Origin: Nakamurella silvestris
GTDB taxonomy: Bacteria; Actinomycetota; Actinomycetes; Mycobacteriales; Nakamurellaceae
Length of the DNA: 64,000 bases
NCBI GenBank assembly: GCA_003576535.1
Contig: QXCQ01000234.1
Coordinates: 190 to 64,189, forward strand
Direction: 5' to 3'
Positions 52,044 to 61,932 of the stretch are shown in pieces. Within the stretch, counting starts at the first letter, position 1. Every line of letters begins with the position of its first letter. The translations under genes and the position numbers were made by a program. The notes under the pieces were generated by a model. That model was given only the letters and a program-made list of their open reading frames with translations, had not been told where the DNA came from and searched no databases.

Positions 52044-53249
52044 GTGGATCTGGTCAACGAATACCTCAAGTTGGGCCTGCGCTTCGATCGTCTGGTCGCC
52101 GGTTACGTCGATGCGTACATCGGCGACCCCGCGTTGCGGCAGGAAGTGGAGAACGAACCGACCCCGGATCCGGCCCATCTGGCCATCCAGGCGGCCGTGC
52201 TGTCGCGTGAGATACCGAACGCCGGTCTGACCCCCGAGCGCGAGGCCTACATCAAGGCGCACATCGACGCCCTCGCCGTGGGAGGACGTCGCCTGGCCGG
52301 TGACGAGATGACCCTGGTCGACGAGGTCCGCGCGTATTTCCAGGTGGAGATCGCGCCGGTGCCGACCGAGGTCTACGAACAGGCGCACCGGGAGATCTCC
52401 GACCTGCTCGGGGGGGCCGGCTCGCTGGCCGACCGGCTGGCCGCCGTCCGCGAGTCCGAGGTCTGCCCGCCCGAACGGGTCGAGGCCGCGGTGCAGACCA
52501 TGGCAGCCGCCCTGCGCGAACGGGTGGCCGCCGCGGTCGGACTTCCCGGCAACGAACACATCGATTTCGAGATCGAGCGGGACGTGCCGTGGAGCGGGTT
52601 CAACTACTACGAGGGTGATTTCCGCTCCCGGGTGGCCGTCAACGCCGACCAGAACCAGCGGATGAGCACCCTGGCCGTGCTGGTGGCACACGAGTGCTAC
52701 CCGGGCCACCACACGGAGCACTGTCGCAAGGAGGACCTGCTGCTGCAGCAGGGGGGTCAGGCCGAGCAGTCGATCTTCCTGGTCAACACCCCGCAGTGCC
52801 TGATGGCCGAAGGTCTGGGGGATCTCGCCCTGGCCGCAGTGGTCGGCCCCGGCTGGGGCCGGTGGGCGGCCGAGGTGCTGGCCGACGCCGGACCCTCCTT
52901 CGACCCCGACCTCGTCGAGGCCCTGGAGATCGCCTCGCGACCGTTGAACACGGTCCGGCAGAACGCCTCGATCATGTTGCACGACCAGAAGGTCGACGTC
53001 GACGAGGTCCTGGCCTACCTGCAGCGGTGGGGGATGGTCGACGAGGCGCGTGCCCGGCAGATGGTCCGTTTCCAGTCCGACCCGCTGTGGCGTGCCTACA
53101 CGTCCACCTATGTCGAGGGCGAACGGCTGATCCGGCCGTGGCTGGAGTCCCGGCCGGAGGGTCTGACAGCGATGCAACGGTTCCAGCGCCTGCTCGACGA
53201 GCCGCTGACCCCGGCCATGATCACATCGGAGCTCTCCGCTGCCGTATGA
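52044..53249 (+). CDS. DUF885-like zinc metallopeptidase family protein
   Basis: The 401-residue protein contains LVAHECYPGHHTEHCRKE near residue 215, the HExxHH-like zinc motif of the DUF885/M32-like group. MAEGLGDLAL follows at about 253 with the downstream Glu. GFNYYEGDFRSRVAVNAD and PLWRAYTSTYVEGERLI fit the helical family. Substrates are unknown. The GTG at 52044 seems to be the start because TAGCTT seven bases upstream could be the -10 of a leaderless mRNA; longer open frame to 51909 looks random. Its stop lies in a short GTATGACGGGGC tandem repeat. Confidence 0.82.
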   Translation: MDLVNEYLKLGLRFDRLVAGYVDAYIGDPALRQEVENEPTPDPAHLAIQAAVLSREIPNAGLTPEREAYIKAHIDALAVGGRRLAGDEMTLVDEVRAYFQVEIAPVPTEVYEQAHREISDLLGGAGSLADRLAAVRESEVCPPERVEAAVQTMAAALRERVAAAVGLPGNEHIDFEIERDVPWSGFNYYEGDFRSRVAVNADQNQRMSTLAVLVAHECYPGHHTEHCRKEDLLLQQGGQAEQSIFLVNTPQCLMAEGLGDLALAAVVGPGWGRWAAEVLADAGPSFDPDLVEALEIASRPLNTVRQNASIMLHDQKVDVDEVLAYLQRWGMVDEARARQMVRFQSDPLWRAYTSTYVEGERLIRPWLESRPEGLTAMQRFQRLLDEPLTPAMITSELSAAV

Positions 53250-53279
53250 CGGGGCTGTATGACGGGGCCGTATGACGCC
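53240..53279 (+). repeat. Tandem GTATGACGGGGC repeat over a stop codon
   Basis: Three degenerate copies of a 12-13-bp unit cover the end of the metallopeptidase gene. Each unit supplies a TGA in frame or nearby, so the C-terminus may vary by slippage. Confidence 0.7.
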
Positions 53280-53563
53280 CCCGCGGATGTGACGTGTCCG
53301 CCCTCGCGGCCTGCGATGACGGTCCGGCCGTGATCAAGGCGTAACATCTAGCAGGTTGTGCTCTCACCGAGGTGCGGTTCCCCCGTGCGTGGGTGAGGGA
53401 GCGGGCAGGGGATTCGACGTCCTCGGACCGACCGGACCGCCGACGTCAACACCCGGTGGGAGCCGGTCCGGACCACACGGCAAGGACGCCACCGCACGGA
53501 CGCCACCCGCCCGGACGACACCGCCGATGACGACGCCAATCAATCGAGGGATGACTACCACAG
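53280..53563 (+). other. Long leader region of the pyruvyltransferase gene
   Basis: A TAACAT box at 53342-53347 would start a transcript near 53354, leaving about 210 bases of untranslated leader. CTCACCGA and GTGGGTGAG around 53363-53397 can pair. No known riboswitch was recognised. Confidence 0.5.
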
Positions 53564-54829
53564 ATGACCACTGTCGCAACGCTGGGCGCGGCCTACTCCG
53601 CCAACAAGGGCGCCGCGTCGATGATGCAGTCGCTGATCGACAACCTGCCGGGCAAGGTCGGTGGTGACGTGACCATCGTGGCCGTCTCGACCCACCCGGG
53701 TGCCGATCGTCAGGCGTACGCCGACGCTGGCCTGGACGTGCGGGTGGTGTCCCAGAAGCCGGCCGAGATGGCCCTGGTCCAGGTGCCGCTGGCCTTCCTG
53801 GCCGGATTCCTGCGTCTGGTCCGGTTGCCGTACCGCTGGTTGCTGCGCACCCCGGCCCTCAAGGCGATCCATGACGCAGACCTGGTCGCCGACCTGTCCG
53901 GCATCTCCTTCGTCGACGGGCGACGTTTCATCGTCATCGTCTACAACGCCCTCGTCGTGTGGGTGCCGACCCTGCTCGGCACCCCGGTGGTCAAGTGTTC
54001 CCAGGCGATGGGTCCGTTCAAGACCCCGGTCAACAAGATCCTCGCGAAGATCACCCTGCCGCGGCTTGCCCGGATCTCCCCGCGTGGCGCGGTCACCGAG
54101 GGCTTCCTGCGCGGTCTGAAGCTGAAGAACCTGACCCCGGCCGGGGACATGGCCTTCACCATGAAGGTCCCCGCCGACATCCGCACCAAGGTCAAGAAGA
54201 TGCTGGCCGAGAAGGGTGAGGGCCCGTACCTGACCGTCTCCCCGAGCCAGGTGGTCGACACCTACTGCAAGGGCAAGGACATCCCCTACCCGCAGATCAT
54301 GGCCACCTTCATCGACGAGGTCGGAGTGGCCACCGGCCACAAGGTCGTGATGATCGCCCACTCCGCGCAGCCGGACAAGGGTGTCAACCACATGAACGAC
54401 CTGCCCCTGTGCCACGAGATCGCCGGCCTGGTGCAGAAGAAGGAGAACCTGATCTTCCTGGACGGGGACCTGCTGCCGACCGAGCTGCGGGCCGTCATCT
54501 CCGAGTCCGAGGTCCTCGTCGCCTCCCGCTTCCACGCGATGATCTCCGCCCTGACCGAGCACGTGCCGCCACTCGTCATCGGCTGGTCGCACAAGTACGG
54601 CGAGATCCTCGACCCGTTCGGGATCGCCGAGGCCGCCATCACCTACGACGAGCTCACCACCGCCGGCAACATCGTCGAACGCACCCAGCAGGTGCTGGCC
54701 GACCGGGCGACCTACGTCAAGCGCATCGAGGACAACCTCCCGGCCGCGCAGGCCTCGTCGATGGTCAACTTCGACGTCCTCGCCGAGGAACTGACCAAGT
54801 CCCAGTCGCGGAGCCGTCGCAAGCGTTGA
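53564..54829 (+). CDS. Polysaccharide pyruvyl transferase family protein
   Basis: The 421-residue protein matches the PF04230 family: VATLGAAYSANKGAASMMQS at the N-terminus, DADLVADLSGISFVDGRR, VVKCSQAMGPFKTPVNKI, the C-terminal SEVLVASRFHAMISALTEHV, and VIGWSHKYGEILDPF. These enzymes transfer pyruvate from PEP to sugars of exopolysaccharide or cell wall; some relatives act in oxidative chemistry. It lies 119 bp before a flippase-like membrane protein gene, consistent with a glycan export pair. The acceptor is unknown. Confidence 0.88.
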   Translation: MTTVATLGAAYSANKGAASMMQSLIDNLPGKVGGDVTIVAVSTHPGADRQAYADAGLDVRVVSQKPAEMALVQVPLAFLAGFLRLVRLPYRWLLRTPALKAIHDADLVADLSGISFVDGRRFIVIVYNALVVWVPTLLGTPVVKCSQAMGPFKTPVNKILAKITLPRLARISPRGAVTEGFLRGLKLKNLTPAGDMAFTMKVPADIRTKVKKMLAEKGEGPYLTVSPSQVVDTYCKGKDIPYPQIMATFIDEVGVATGHKVVMIAHSAQPDKGVNHMNDLPLCHEIAGLVQKKENLIFLDGDLLPTELRAVISESEVLVASRFHAMISALTEHVPPLVIGWSHKYGEILDPFGIAEAAITYDELTTAGNIVERTQQVLADRATYVKRIEDNLPAAQASSMVNFDVLAEELTKSQSRSRRKR

Positions 54830-54948
54830 TTCGTGGTTCCCGGGGAGTCATCCGTCCGTAAGGGAGTAGTTCACAGCATGCTCAATCTCCACCCGTTGGC
54901 ACCCAGGTGCTCCAACAGCTCCGGCCTTCCGAACGGGACGGCGGGGGC

Positions 54949-55893
54949 GTGAAGAACTCGAAGAAGTTCGCGATCATCTCCGTGGTCGTCGGTACCGTCC
55001 TGGCCGTCGGCTGCCTGTACTTCGTCATCAAGCAGGTGGCGGACGGCTGGAACGACTACGGCGATCAGATCTCCGCGGCCCGCTGGGGCTGGCTGATCCT
55101 GGCCCTGCCGTTGGCCACTGCCGGTATGACGATGCTGAGCCTGGTCTGGCGCAATGTCATCGAGGCGCTCGGCCAGAAGGCGTCCCTGCGCGACGTCTTC
55201 GTCTGGTACCAGATCGGCAACCTCGGCAAGTACATCCCCGGCGGCGTCCTGCAGATCCTGGGCCGCAGCGAACTGGCGGTCCGCGGCGGGGTGACCCGTT
55301 CGGTGGCGTACAACAGCGTGGCCCTGTCGATGGGTGCCACCTACATCGCCGGTGGCCTGGTGTCCGCGGTGCTGCTCCCGTTCGTGCTGCTGGAGCGGGG
55401 CCACATCGGCAACACCTGGTGGGTGTTCCTGGTGATCCCGATCGGGTTCGCCGCCCTGCACCCGAAGATCCTCGGCAAGATGTTCACGATCGCCGAGAAG
55501 GCCTTCGGCGGCGCGGACGAGAAGGTCGTCCCGCCGTGGATCACCTCGGTGAAGCTGGTGGCCCGGTACGCCCCCGGTTGGGTCGTCAACGGCCTGGCCT
55601 GCTGGGTCACCGCGCTGTGCTTCGATCCGGGTGCACCGTTCCTGACCCTGGTGTTCGCCGGGATCATCTCCTGGGTGGCGGGCTTCCTGGTCATCTTCGT
55701 GCCGAGCGGTCTCGGTGTCCGGGAGGCGGCCTTCGTGCTGATCACCTCGGCATCGATGACCAGTTCGACCGCGGCCACCGTCGCCATCGTGTCCCGCCTG
55801 GTCTTCGTGCTGGCCGACCTGATCGGCGCCTTCGCCGCCACCCTGGTGCGCAAGCGCAGCAAGGGCCAGGCCAACGAGGCCGCCCTCGCCTGA
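54949..55893 (+). CDS. Flippase-like membrane protein (LPG synthase TM region family)
   Basis: The 314-residue protein has about eight hydrophobic helices and resembles the UPF0104/PF03706 family, the membrane part of MprF without its catalytic domain. NLGKYIPGGVLQILGRSELA and GLVSAVLLPFVLL are typical, as is the late VFVPSGLGVREAAFVLI. Such proteins are thought to flip lipid or glycolipid substrates. The GTG at 54949 is preferred; a GTG at 54907 adds 14 residues. It pairs with the upstream pyruvyltransferase gene. Confidence 0.83.
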   Translation: MKNSKKFAIISVVVGTVLAVGCLYFVIKQVADGWNDYGDQISAARWGWLILALPLATAGMTMLSLVWRNVIEALGQKASLRDVFVWYQIGNLGKYIPGGVLQILGRSELAVRGGVTRSVAYNSVALSMGATYIAGGLVSAVLLPFVLLERGHIGNTWWVFLVIPIGFAALHPKILGKMFTIAEKAFGGADEKVVPPWITSVKLVARYAPGWVVNGLACWVTALCFDPGAPFLTLVFAGIISWVAGFLVIFVPSGLGVREAAFVLITSASMTSSTAATVAIVSRLVFVLADLIGAFAATLVRKRSKGQANEAALA

Positions 55894-56142
55894 GCCGGCG
55901 TCGTCCCCGCAGAGCCGCCTCCCCGGTGGTGCCCGATCGGCGCCACCCGGGAGGCGGTCGGCGTATCGGCGGCCTGGCTGGCATGGGAATCAAGGATCTG
56001 GCCCAGCTGATTCACATTCGTCTCTGGTGTGATCAACTTTCTGCACACCGAACGACTCGCGCCTGATCTGTGCCAGGCTGTGAGCGTTGGGTTCGTGCCG
56101 TTGTTGTCCGTGCAGCTGTTCTGTCGACCGGGAGATGAAAGC

Positions 56143-56850
56143 ATGTCCGAGCAAACCCGCCTGTTGGTGGTCGACGACGAACCCTCCCTGCTCGACATCG
56201 TCGCCACCTCGATGCGTTTCCTCGGCTACCACGTCGCGACCGCGGCCACCGGCCGGGAGGCCGTGCGCACCGCGATTGCCGAGCACCCGGACCTGGTCAT
56301 CCTCGACGTCATGCTGCCGGACTTCGACGGCCTGGAGGTGATGCGCCGGATCCGCGAGGCCGGTGTGGACGGGGGAGTGCTGTTCCTGTCCGCCCGGGAC
56401 ACCCCGGCGGACAAGATCGCCGGACTCACCGCGGGTGGGGACGACTACGTCACGAAGCCTTTCGGGCTGGAGGAGCTGGCCGCCCGGGTCTCGGCCGTGC
56501 TGCGCCGGGTGCGTCCGGTCGAGGAGTCCGGGACGGTCCTGCGGGTCGCCGATCTGGAACTCGACGACGGCACCTACCAGGTGCGCCGCGGCGAGCAGAT
56601 CATCGAACTCGCACCGACCGAGTACAAGATGCTGCGCTACCTGATGTTGAACGCCAATGTGGTGCTCTCCCGTCAGCAACTGCTGGACGCCGTCTGGGGG
56701 ACGGATTTCTACGGTGACGATTCCGTCGTCGCGACGTACATCTCCTACCTGAGGCGCAAGGTCGACGCCCCGACCGAGTCCGGTCCGGTCGAACCACTCA
56801 TCCACACGCACCGCGGCTTCGGGTACGTCCTGCGCGGCAACCGACACTGA
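56143..56850 (+). CDS. OmpR-family response regulator
   Basis: The 235-residue regulator has a receiver domain (RLLVVDDEPSLLDIV, Asp in LVILDVMLPDFDG, Lys in YVTKPFG) and a winged-helix output domain (LAPTEYKMLRYLMLNANVV and SYLRRKVD, ending HTHRGFGYVLRG). GGGAG stands eight bases before the ATG at 56143. The kinase gene follows after ten bases, so the two form an operon similar to TrcR/TrcS or PrrA-type systems. Targets unknown. Confidence 0.94.
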   Translation: MSEQTRLLVVDDEPSLLDIVATSMRFLGYHVATAATGREAVRTAIAEHPDLVILDVMLPDFDGLEVMRRIREAGVDGGVLFLSARDTPADKIAGLTAGGDDYVTKPFGLEELAARVSAVLRRVRPVEESGTVLRVADLELDDGTYQVRRGEQIIELAPTEYKMLRYLMLNANVVLSRQQLLDAVWGTDFYGDDSVVATYISYLRRKVDAPTESGPVEPLIHTHRGFGYVLRGNRH

Positions 56851-56860
56851 TGGCCCGGGC

Positions 56861-58411
56861 ATGACGGGGCCCATGGGCACTCGGGGCCCTGACATCGAGT
56901 TGACCACGCCGGGCCTGGCACCGACGCCGGTGGTGCTGGAGGTGGAGGCCGAGGCGGGTCACCCCACCCGGGGTCCGATCCACTCGACGGCTGCTTCCGG
57001 TCACAGCCGGCGGTGGAGCCTGCGCAGCCGGTTGATGGCGTTGATCCTCGCGGCGACCGCCACGATGATGGTGGTGGTGGACATCGTCCTGCCGACGGTG
57101 GTCCACGGGGCGCTGCTGGACGAACGGGATGCGACCCTGCGAAGTGTGCTCGCCGGGCTCTCCCCGAACATCGACCTCGCCTATCTGCAGCGCACCGTGG
57201 AGAACAACCCGTTGCGCAGCGGTATCGGCTGGACCGTATTCCGCCCGGACTCGATCACCAGCACCCAGCCCGAACAGGGCCAGGACTCGGGAGGCCCGGC
57301 GATCCCGACCTCCCTGCCGACCTCTCCGGAGACCCTAGCCGGGGACGACGGCACCGGAAGTTTCCGGGTCCTGGGCCGACAGATGGGCCCCAACCTGGCC
57401 GTTCTGGTGTGGACACCGCTGGACGACGTGGACAAGACCGTCGATCGGCTCATCCTGGTCGAGGTGATCATCACCATCGGGTTGCTGATCCTGATCGGCA
57501 GTATCGCCGGCTTCCTGATCCGGCGTGAGCTCAAACCCATCGAGGACATGGCCGAGGCGGCCGACGCCATCGCCGCCGGCGACCTCACCCGGCGGGTCGA
57601 CCCCGGGGTGGCCGGGGTGGAGGTCGATCGATTGGGCCACGCCTTCAACGGCATGCTCGACGGCATCGAGGACCTGCTCACCGAGCGGGAGGCCAACGAG
57701 GAGCGGCTGCGGCAGTTCATCGCCGATGCCTCCCACGAACTGCGTACACCCGTCGCCGCGGTGCGCGGGTACACCGATCTCTACCGGGCGGGTGCTCTGC
57801 CGGAGGAGGCCGCGGTCGGCCGGGCGATGGAGCGGATGGGGTTCGAGTCCAAACGGATGGCGGCGTTGGTCGAGGACCTGCTGACCCTGGCCCGCGCCGA
57901 TTCCGAGCACGACCTGCCCCGTGATCCGGTGAACCTGGGTGAGCTGCTCAAGGGCGTGGTGGACGACGCGAGGGTGATCGACCAGTCCCGACGTTGGGAG
58001 CTGTTGTACGAGCCCGGCAGTTATTTCATCGCCGGGGACCGGCTGCGGTTGCACCAGGTGTTCGCCAACCTGTTGGCCAACATCCGCACCCACACCCCGG
58101 AGGGGACCACCGCCCTGGTGACCCTGCGGGGCGAGGGGGACCAGGTGGTGGTCGAGGTGCTGGACGACGGTCCGGGGGTCGATGACGCGGTCCTGCACCG
58201 GCTGTTCGACCGGTTCTTCCGGGCGGATCCCTCCCGCAGCCGGGAGAAGGGCGGCTCGGGTCTGGGGCTGTCCATCGTGGCGGCGATCGTGAAGACCCAC
58301 GGCGGCACCGTCCAGGCCGGCCGCAGCGGGACCGGAGGGATGGCCATCCGGGTGGCGCTGCCGGTGTGGCGTCGGTCCGAGGGGGACAGCCCCGCTCGTC
58401 CCAACTCCTAA
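56861..58411 (+). CDS. Sensor histidine kinase
   Basis: The 516-residue kinase has a 52-residue cytoplasmic N-terminus, a TM near 58-80, an outer sensor region, a second TM near 199-220, a HAMP to about 275, then HisKA with the phosphoacceptor His in IADASHELRTPVAAVRG (about residue 292). The N box is VFANLLANIRTHT, where the usual Glu-Asn is Ala-Asn. The G boxes are DDGPGVDD and GGSGLGLSIV. The ATG at 56861 follows the regulator stop closely. A long palindrome starts two bases after its stop codon. Confidence 0.93.
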   Translation: MTGPMGTRGPDIELTTPGLAPTPVVLEVEAEAGHPTRGPIHSTAASGHSRRWSLRSRLMALILAATATMMVVVDIVLPTVVHGALLDERDATLRSVLAGLSPNIDLAYLQRTVENNPLRSGIGWTVFRPDSITSTQPEQGQDSGGPAIPTSLPTSPETLAGDDGTGSFRVLGRQMGPNLAVLVWTPLDDVDKTVDRLILVEVIITIGLLILIGSIAGFLIRRELKPIEDMAEAADAIAAGDLTRRVDPGVAGVEVDRLGHAFNGMLDGIEDLLTEREANEERLRQFIADASHELRTPVAAVRGYTDLYRAGALPEEAAVGRAMERMGFESKRMAALVEDLLTLARADSEHDLPRDPVNLGELLKGVVDDARVIDQSRRWELLYEPGSYFIAGDRLRLHQVFANLLANIRTHTPEGTTALVTLRGEGDQVVVEVLDDGPGVDDAVLHRLFDRFFRADPSRSREKGGSGLGLSIVAAIVKTHGGTVQAGRSGTGGMAIRVALPVWRRSEGDSPARPNS

Positions 58412-58413
58412 AA

Positions 58414-58473
58414 CCTCCGCGAGTGGACCCCTGCACCCCAGAAACTGGGGTGCAGGGGTCCACTCGCGGGAGG
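58414..58473. terminator. Palindrome family 3, copy 2
   Basis: A 28-base arm beginning CCTCCGCGAGTGGACCCCTG pairs almost perfectly with the downstream arm around an AAA loop. It starts two bases after the kinase stop and is likely a terminator. Confidence 0.8.
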
Positions 58474-58579
58474 AATCGGGCGATGCGCGTGAAGTGGCGG
58501 TGAAGAAAACCCGCCGACGCGCGCAACCCGGTGTTCGGCCCCCGCGTCCTGCTGCCATCGGCGGAAGGGCCGCTCGAGC

Positions 58580-59260
58580 ATGGGGGTACAGGGGATGACG
58601 GTGGAACCGGGGATCGACAGCTGGATCGAACGGCCGGCCAGGCGGTATGCCGGACTGCAGGTGACGGGTTGGGGGGCGCAGATCCTCGCCCTGGTCGCGG
58701 CGATCACCGGGGCCGTGGTCGGAGCGCGATCGCCGGTCAACCGCGAGTTCGCCGACCCGTGCGGGACGGCGTTGTCACCCCGGATCGACCCCTTCGACCT
58801 GAGCACCAGCTGCCCGCCGGAGCTGTTCGGCGCCGCCCGGGAACTGGCCTTTGCCGCCTTCTGGATCGCCGCCGGTTTGTTGGCGGTCGGTGTCGTCCTG
58901 CTGGGGATGCATGCGCTGCGGACACCGCCCTCCGGGCGGGGTGCGGCCGTGGACGGGTGGGGCAACGGACTGCTGTCCGCGGGGATGCTGGTGCTGGTTG
59001 CGGGCCTGGCCACCGGGCTGACCCCGGTGATCACCATGGACAGCATCCACGTGGGGGACTGCGGGCCGGCGCTGTTCCACTTCCTGATCGAGCCGCCGAC
59101 GGAGTTGTGTGCGCCCGAGTACTACCACCCGCAGGACACGGTGGCCCTGGTGCTGATGGTGATCGGCGCGGCGGTCCTGGTGCTGGGGGCGTTCACCAAA
59201 CGCGCCTCCCTGAGGTACCGCACGCCGTCACTTCGCGGCGAGTCGACGTCGACCAGGTGA
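58580..59260 (+). CDS. Hypothetical four-helix membrane protein
   Basis: The 226-residue protein has hydrophobic helices near residues 28-48, 85-110, 128-148 and 185-205. The outer loop after the first helix and the one between helices three and four each contain Cys (DPCGTALSP, STSCPPEL, GDCGPALF, LCAPEYYHP), so disulfides are likely. No family was recognised. The ATG at 58580 has GGAAGG 11 bases upstream; the ATG at 58595 is equally possible. It stands alone. Confidence 0.7.
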   Translation: MGVQGMTVEPGIDSWIERPARRYAGLQVTGWGAQILALVAAITGAVVGARSPVNREFADPCGTALSPRIDPFDLSTSCPPELFGAARELAFAAFWIAAGLLAVGVVLLGMHALRTPPSGRGAAVDGWGNGLLSAGMLVLVAGLATGLTPVITMDSIHVGDCGPALFHFLIEPPTELCAPEYYHPQDTVALVLMVIGAAVLVLGAFTKRASLRYRTPSLRGESTSTR

Positions 59261-59586
59261 GAATGACCGTTTTCCTACCGGGACGGGGTGCACGCACGGG
59301 GGGATTCCTCCGCCGTGTGCGAGACCTGAACGAAACCGACTATTCACACAGCCGTTGCGTGTCCGGGCCACTCGCCGCCGAAGGCGGGCGTAGCGTCGGA
59401 ATCACCGGGCCGCGGGGAAGCGGTTCGGAACGGGAGGCCTTGATCGTGTGTGCTGCAACAGCAACGGACACGAGGGGGCCGGCATTCGGTCCCCGTGGTG
59501 ATGACCGGCCACAGCCGGACATCAACCGCTAGGGGCCGACCGGTCACCTCGAGTGTGGGCGTGATGCCGCGCCAAGGGAGTCCTCA
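59261..59586 (+). other. Intergenic region before phoH
   Basis: The stretch holds the phoH promoter, which I cannot place firmly. A plus-strand frame from the other reading frame runs through it but shows no protein features. No riboswitch consensus was recognised. Confidence 0.5.
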
Positions 59587-61023
59587 GTGCCCGTACTCCG
59601 ATCTGCCCCGTCCTCCGTCGATGCCGCCGCGACCGGCTCCGAGAATTCCGCCGCCGCAGAGCCGCAACACCCGGATCCGAAATCTCCGGCGAAGTCCAAG
59701 CGCAGCACCCGATCCCGCACGGTCCTGCCCGATCGACACACCTACGTCATCGACACCTCGGTCCTGTTGAGCGATCCCAGTGCCCTGACCAGGTTCGCCG
59801 AACACGAGGTGGTGCTGCCGTTGATCGTCATCTCCGAGTTGGAGGGGAAACGGCACCATCCGGAGCTGGGCTATTTCGCCCGTGAGGCCCTGCGGACCCT
59901 GGACGACCTGCGGATCGAGTTCGGACGTCTGGACCAGCCGATTCCGGTCGGAACCGAGGGCGGGACACTGCATGTCGAGCTGAACCACACCGATCCGACG
60001 GTGCTGCCGATGGGATTTCGCACCGACAGCAACGACTCCCGGATCCTGGCCTGTGCCTTGAACCTGGCGGCCGAGGGCCGCCGGGTGACCCTGGTCAGCA
60101 AGGACATGCCGTTGCGGGTCAAGGCCTCTGCCGTGGGCCTGCCGGCGGACGAGTACCGAGCCCAGGACATCGTCCCCTCGGGCTGGACCGGAATGGCCGA
60201 ACTGGAGGTGCCCACCGAGCAGGTAGACACCCTGTTCGCCGCCGGGGTCGCCGACATCGACAGTGCCCGGGATCTGCCCTGCCACACCGGGTTGAAGCTC
60301 ATCACCCCGAACGGCTCCGCCCTCGGCCGAGTGACACCGGGCAAACAGGTACGCCTGGTCCGGGGGGAGCGCGAGGCCTTCGGCCTGCGCGGCAGGTCGG
60401 CCGAACAACGTATCGCCCTCGACGTCCTGATGGACGACGAGATCGGCATCGTCTCCCTCGGCGGGCGGGCCGGCACCGGGAAGTCGGCCATGGCATTGTG
60501 TGCCGGCCTGGAGCTGGTGATGGAACGCAAGGCCCACCGCAAGGTCGTCGTCTTCCGTCCGCTCTACGCCGTGGGTGGCCAGGAACTCGGCTACCTGCCG
60601 GGCAGTGAGGGGGAGAAGATGGGCCCCTGGGCCCAGGCCGTCTACGACACCCTCGGGGCGATGGCATCACCGGCCGTGGTGGACGAGGTGATCGCCCGCG
60701 GCATGTTGGAGGTGTTGCCGCTCACCCATATCCGGGGACGATCCCTGCACGACTCCTTCGTGATCGTCGACGAGGCCCAGTCCCTGGAACGAAATGTGTT
60801 GCTGACGGTGCTGTCCCGGCTGGGGGCGAACTCCCGGGTGGTGCTCACCCACGACGTCGCCCAGCGGGACAACCTGCGGGTGGGTCGACACGACGGGATC
60901 GCCGCCGTGATCGAAGCTCTCAAGGGTCACCCGCTCTTCGCCCACGTCACCTTGACGCGGTCGGAGCGCTCGCCCATCGCCGCGTTGGTGACGGAGATGC
61001 TGGAGTTCCCCGAGATGGGCTGA
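59587..61023 (+). CDS. phoH2: PhoH-family protein with PIN domain (PhoH2)
   Basis: The 478-residue protein joins an N-terminal PIN/VapC-like nuclease domain to a PhoH ATPase. The PIN part begins [19 protein letters not shown] near residue 51 and has [15 protein letters not shown] with further acidic residues. The PhoH part has Walker [15 protein letters not shown] near 295, [18 protein letters not shown], and Walker [18 protein letters not shown]. Mycobacterial PhoH2 unwinds and cleaves RNA in an ATP-dependent way. GGGAG precedes the GTG start. Rv1095 is the counterpart and lies a few genes beyond Rv1086. Confidence 0.93.
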   Translation: MPVLRSAPSSVDAAATGSENSAAAEPQHPDPKSPAKSKRSTRSRTVLPDRHTYVIDTSVLLSDPSALTRFAEHEVVLPLIVISELEGKRHHPELGYFAREALRTLDDLRIEFGRLDQPIPVGTEGGTLHVELNHTDPTVLPMGFRTDSNDSRILACALNLAAEGRRVTLVSKDMPLRVKASAVGLPADEYRAQDIVPSGWTGMAELEVPTEQVDTLFAAGVADIDSARDLPCHTGLKLITPNGSALGRVTPGKQVRLVRGEREAFGLRGRSAEQRIALDVLMDDEIGIVSLGGRAGTGKSAMALCAGLELVMERKAHRKVVVFRPLYAVGGQELGYLPGSEGEKMGPWAQAVYDTLGAMASPAVVDEVIARGMLEVLPLTHIRGRSLHDSFVIVDEAQSLERNVLLTVLSRLGANSRVVLTHDVAQRDNLRVGRHDGIAAVIEALKGHPLFAHVTLTRSERSPIAALVTEMLEFPEMG

Positions 61024-61031
61024 GAACTCCC

Positions 61032-61095
61032 CCCGCGAGGGCGCCTTCGCCACGTGGAGGCCGACGGCATCACGTGGTGGGGGCGCCCTCGCGGG
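61032..61095. terminator. Two-tier hairpin between phoH2 and hmuV
   Basis: CCCGCGAGGGCGCC pairs with GGCGCCCTCGCGGG, enclosing CCACGTGG and a second CACGTGG. It lies between convergent genes, so it is probably a bidirectional terminator. The outer arms resemble the ends of palindrome family 3. Confidence 0.78.
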
Positions 61096-61101
61096 CAGTG
61101 C

Positions 61102-61932
61102 TCAGTCGCGGCGCGGGATCACCATCGGCACACCGGTACGCGGGTGCGGGAACACCTCGACCTCGTGCTGGTAGACCGCGCTGAGAAGGTCAGCGGTGAA
61201 CACCTCCGCGGCCGGACCCTCGGCGACCACCCGTGACCGGTCGAGCACCGCCACCCGGTGGGCGTAGGCCCCGGCCAGTTCCAGATCGTGCAGGACCACG
61301 ACCACGCCCTTGCCTGCGGCCGCCTGTTCTCGGGCGATCCGCAGCACCAGTTCCTGATGCCGGATGTCCAGGGCCGCTGTCGGCTCGTCCAACAGGAGCA
61401 GATCCGCCTGCTGGGCCAGGGTTTTCGCCAGGGCGACCCGGGCCCGTTCGCCCCCGGACAGGGTGTTGAAGGCGCGTCCGGCGAAGTCAGCCACCTGGCA
61501 GTCCGTGACGGCCTGTCGCACGACTGCCTCGTCCTGGTCGGTCTGTGAGGTGCCGGACCAGGGGGTCCGGCCCATGGCGATCACCTCGGCGCAGGTGAAC
61601 GGGAAGGACAGGGCCACCGACTGCGGGAGGACCGCGCGGCGCATGGCCCGCTCGACCGGGGTCCACCCGCCGATGGGCCGATCGGCCAGCAGGACCTGGC
61701 CCCGGCCGGGGACCAGATCTCCGGCCAGCGCACCGAGCAGCGTCGATTTCCCGGCTCCGTTCGGGCCGACCAGGGCGATCACCTCACCGGCCCGGACGGT
61801 CAACGAGACCTCGTCCAGGATCCGGCGTCCGCCCAGCTCCACCACCAGATCCGTGGCCGTGAGGAGGATGTCACCCGGGTTGGTGGCCGCCGGTTGCCGC
61901 GGGCGGTGGACGAGACCGCCGAGCAGGTTCAT
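61102..61932 (-). CDS. hmuV: Heme ABC importer ATPase
   Basis: The 276-residue ATPase has Walker A GPNGAGKST, Q loop with AVLPQSVALSFPF, signature LSGGERARVALAKTL, Walker B LLLLDEPTAALD and the H loop VVLHDLELA. The ERARVALAK-type signature and the DIRHQELVL helix fit HmuV, the ATPase of heme import. Its ATG overlaps the permease stop (ATGA). It ends the hmuTUV operon. Confidence 0.92.
   Translation of the reverse strand: MNLLGGLVHRPRQPAATNPGDILLTATDLVVELGGRRILDEVSLTVRAGEVIALVGPNGAGKSTLLGALAGDLVPGRGQVLLADRPIGGWTPVERAMRRAVLPQSVALSFPFTCAEVIAMGRTPWSGTSQTDQDEAVVRQAVTDCQVADFAGRAFNTLSGGERARVALAKTLAQQADLLLLDEPTAALDIRHQELVLRIAREQAAAGKGVVVVLHDLELAGAYAHRVAVLDRSRVVAEGPAAEVFTADLLSAVYQHEVEVFPHPRTGVPMVIPRRD

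Noticed and set aside
59261-59586. A riboswitch (for example cyclic-di-AMP type) before phoH2
   Set aside because: The stretch is long enough, but no consensus blocks could be recognised.
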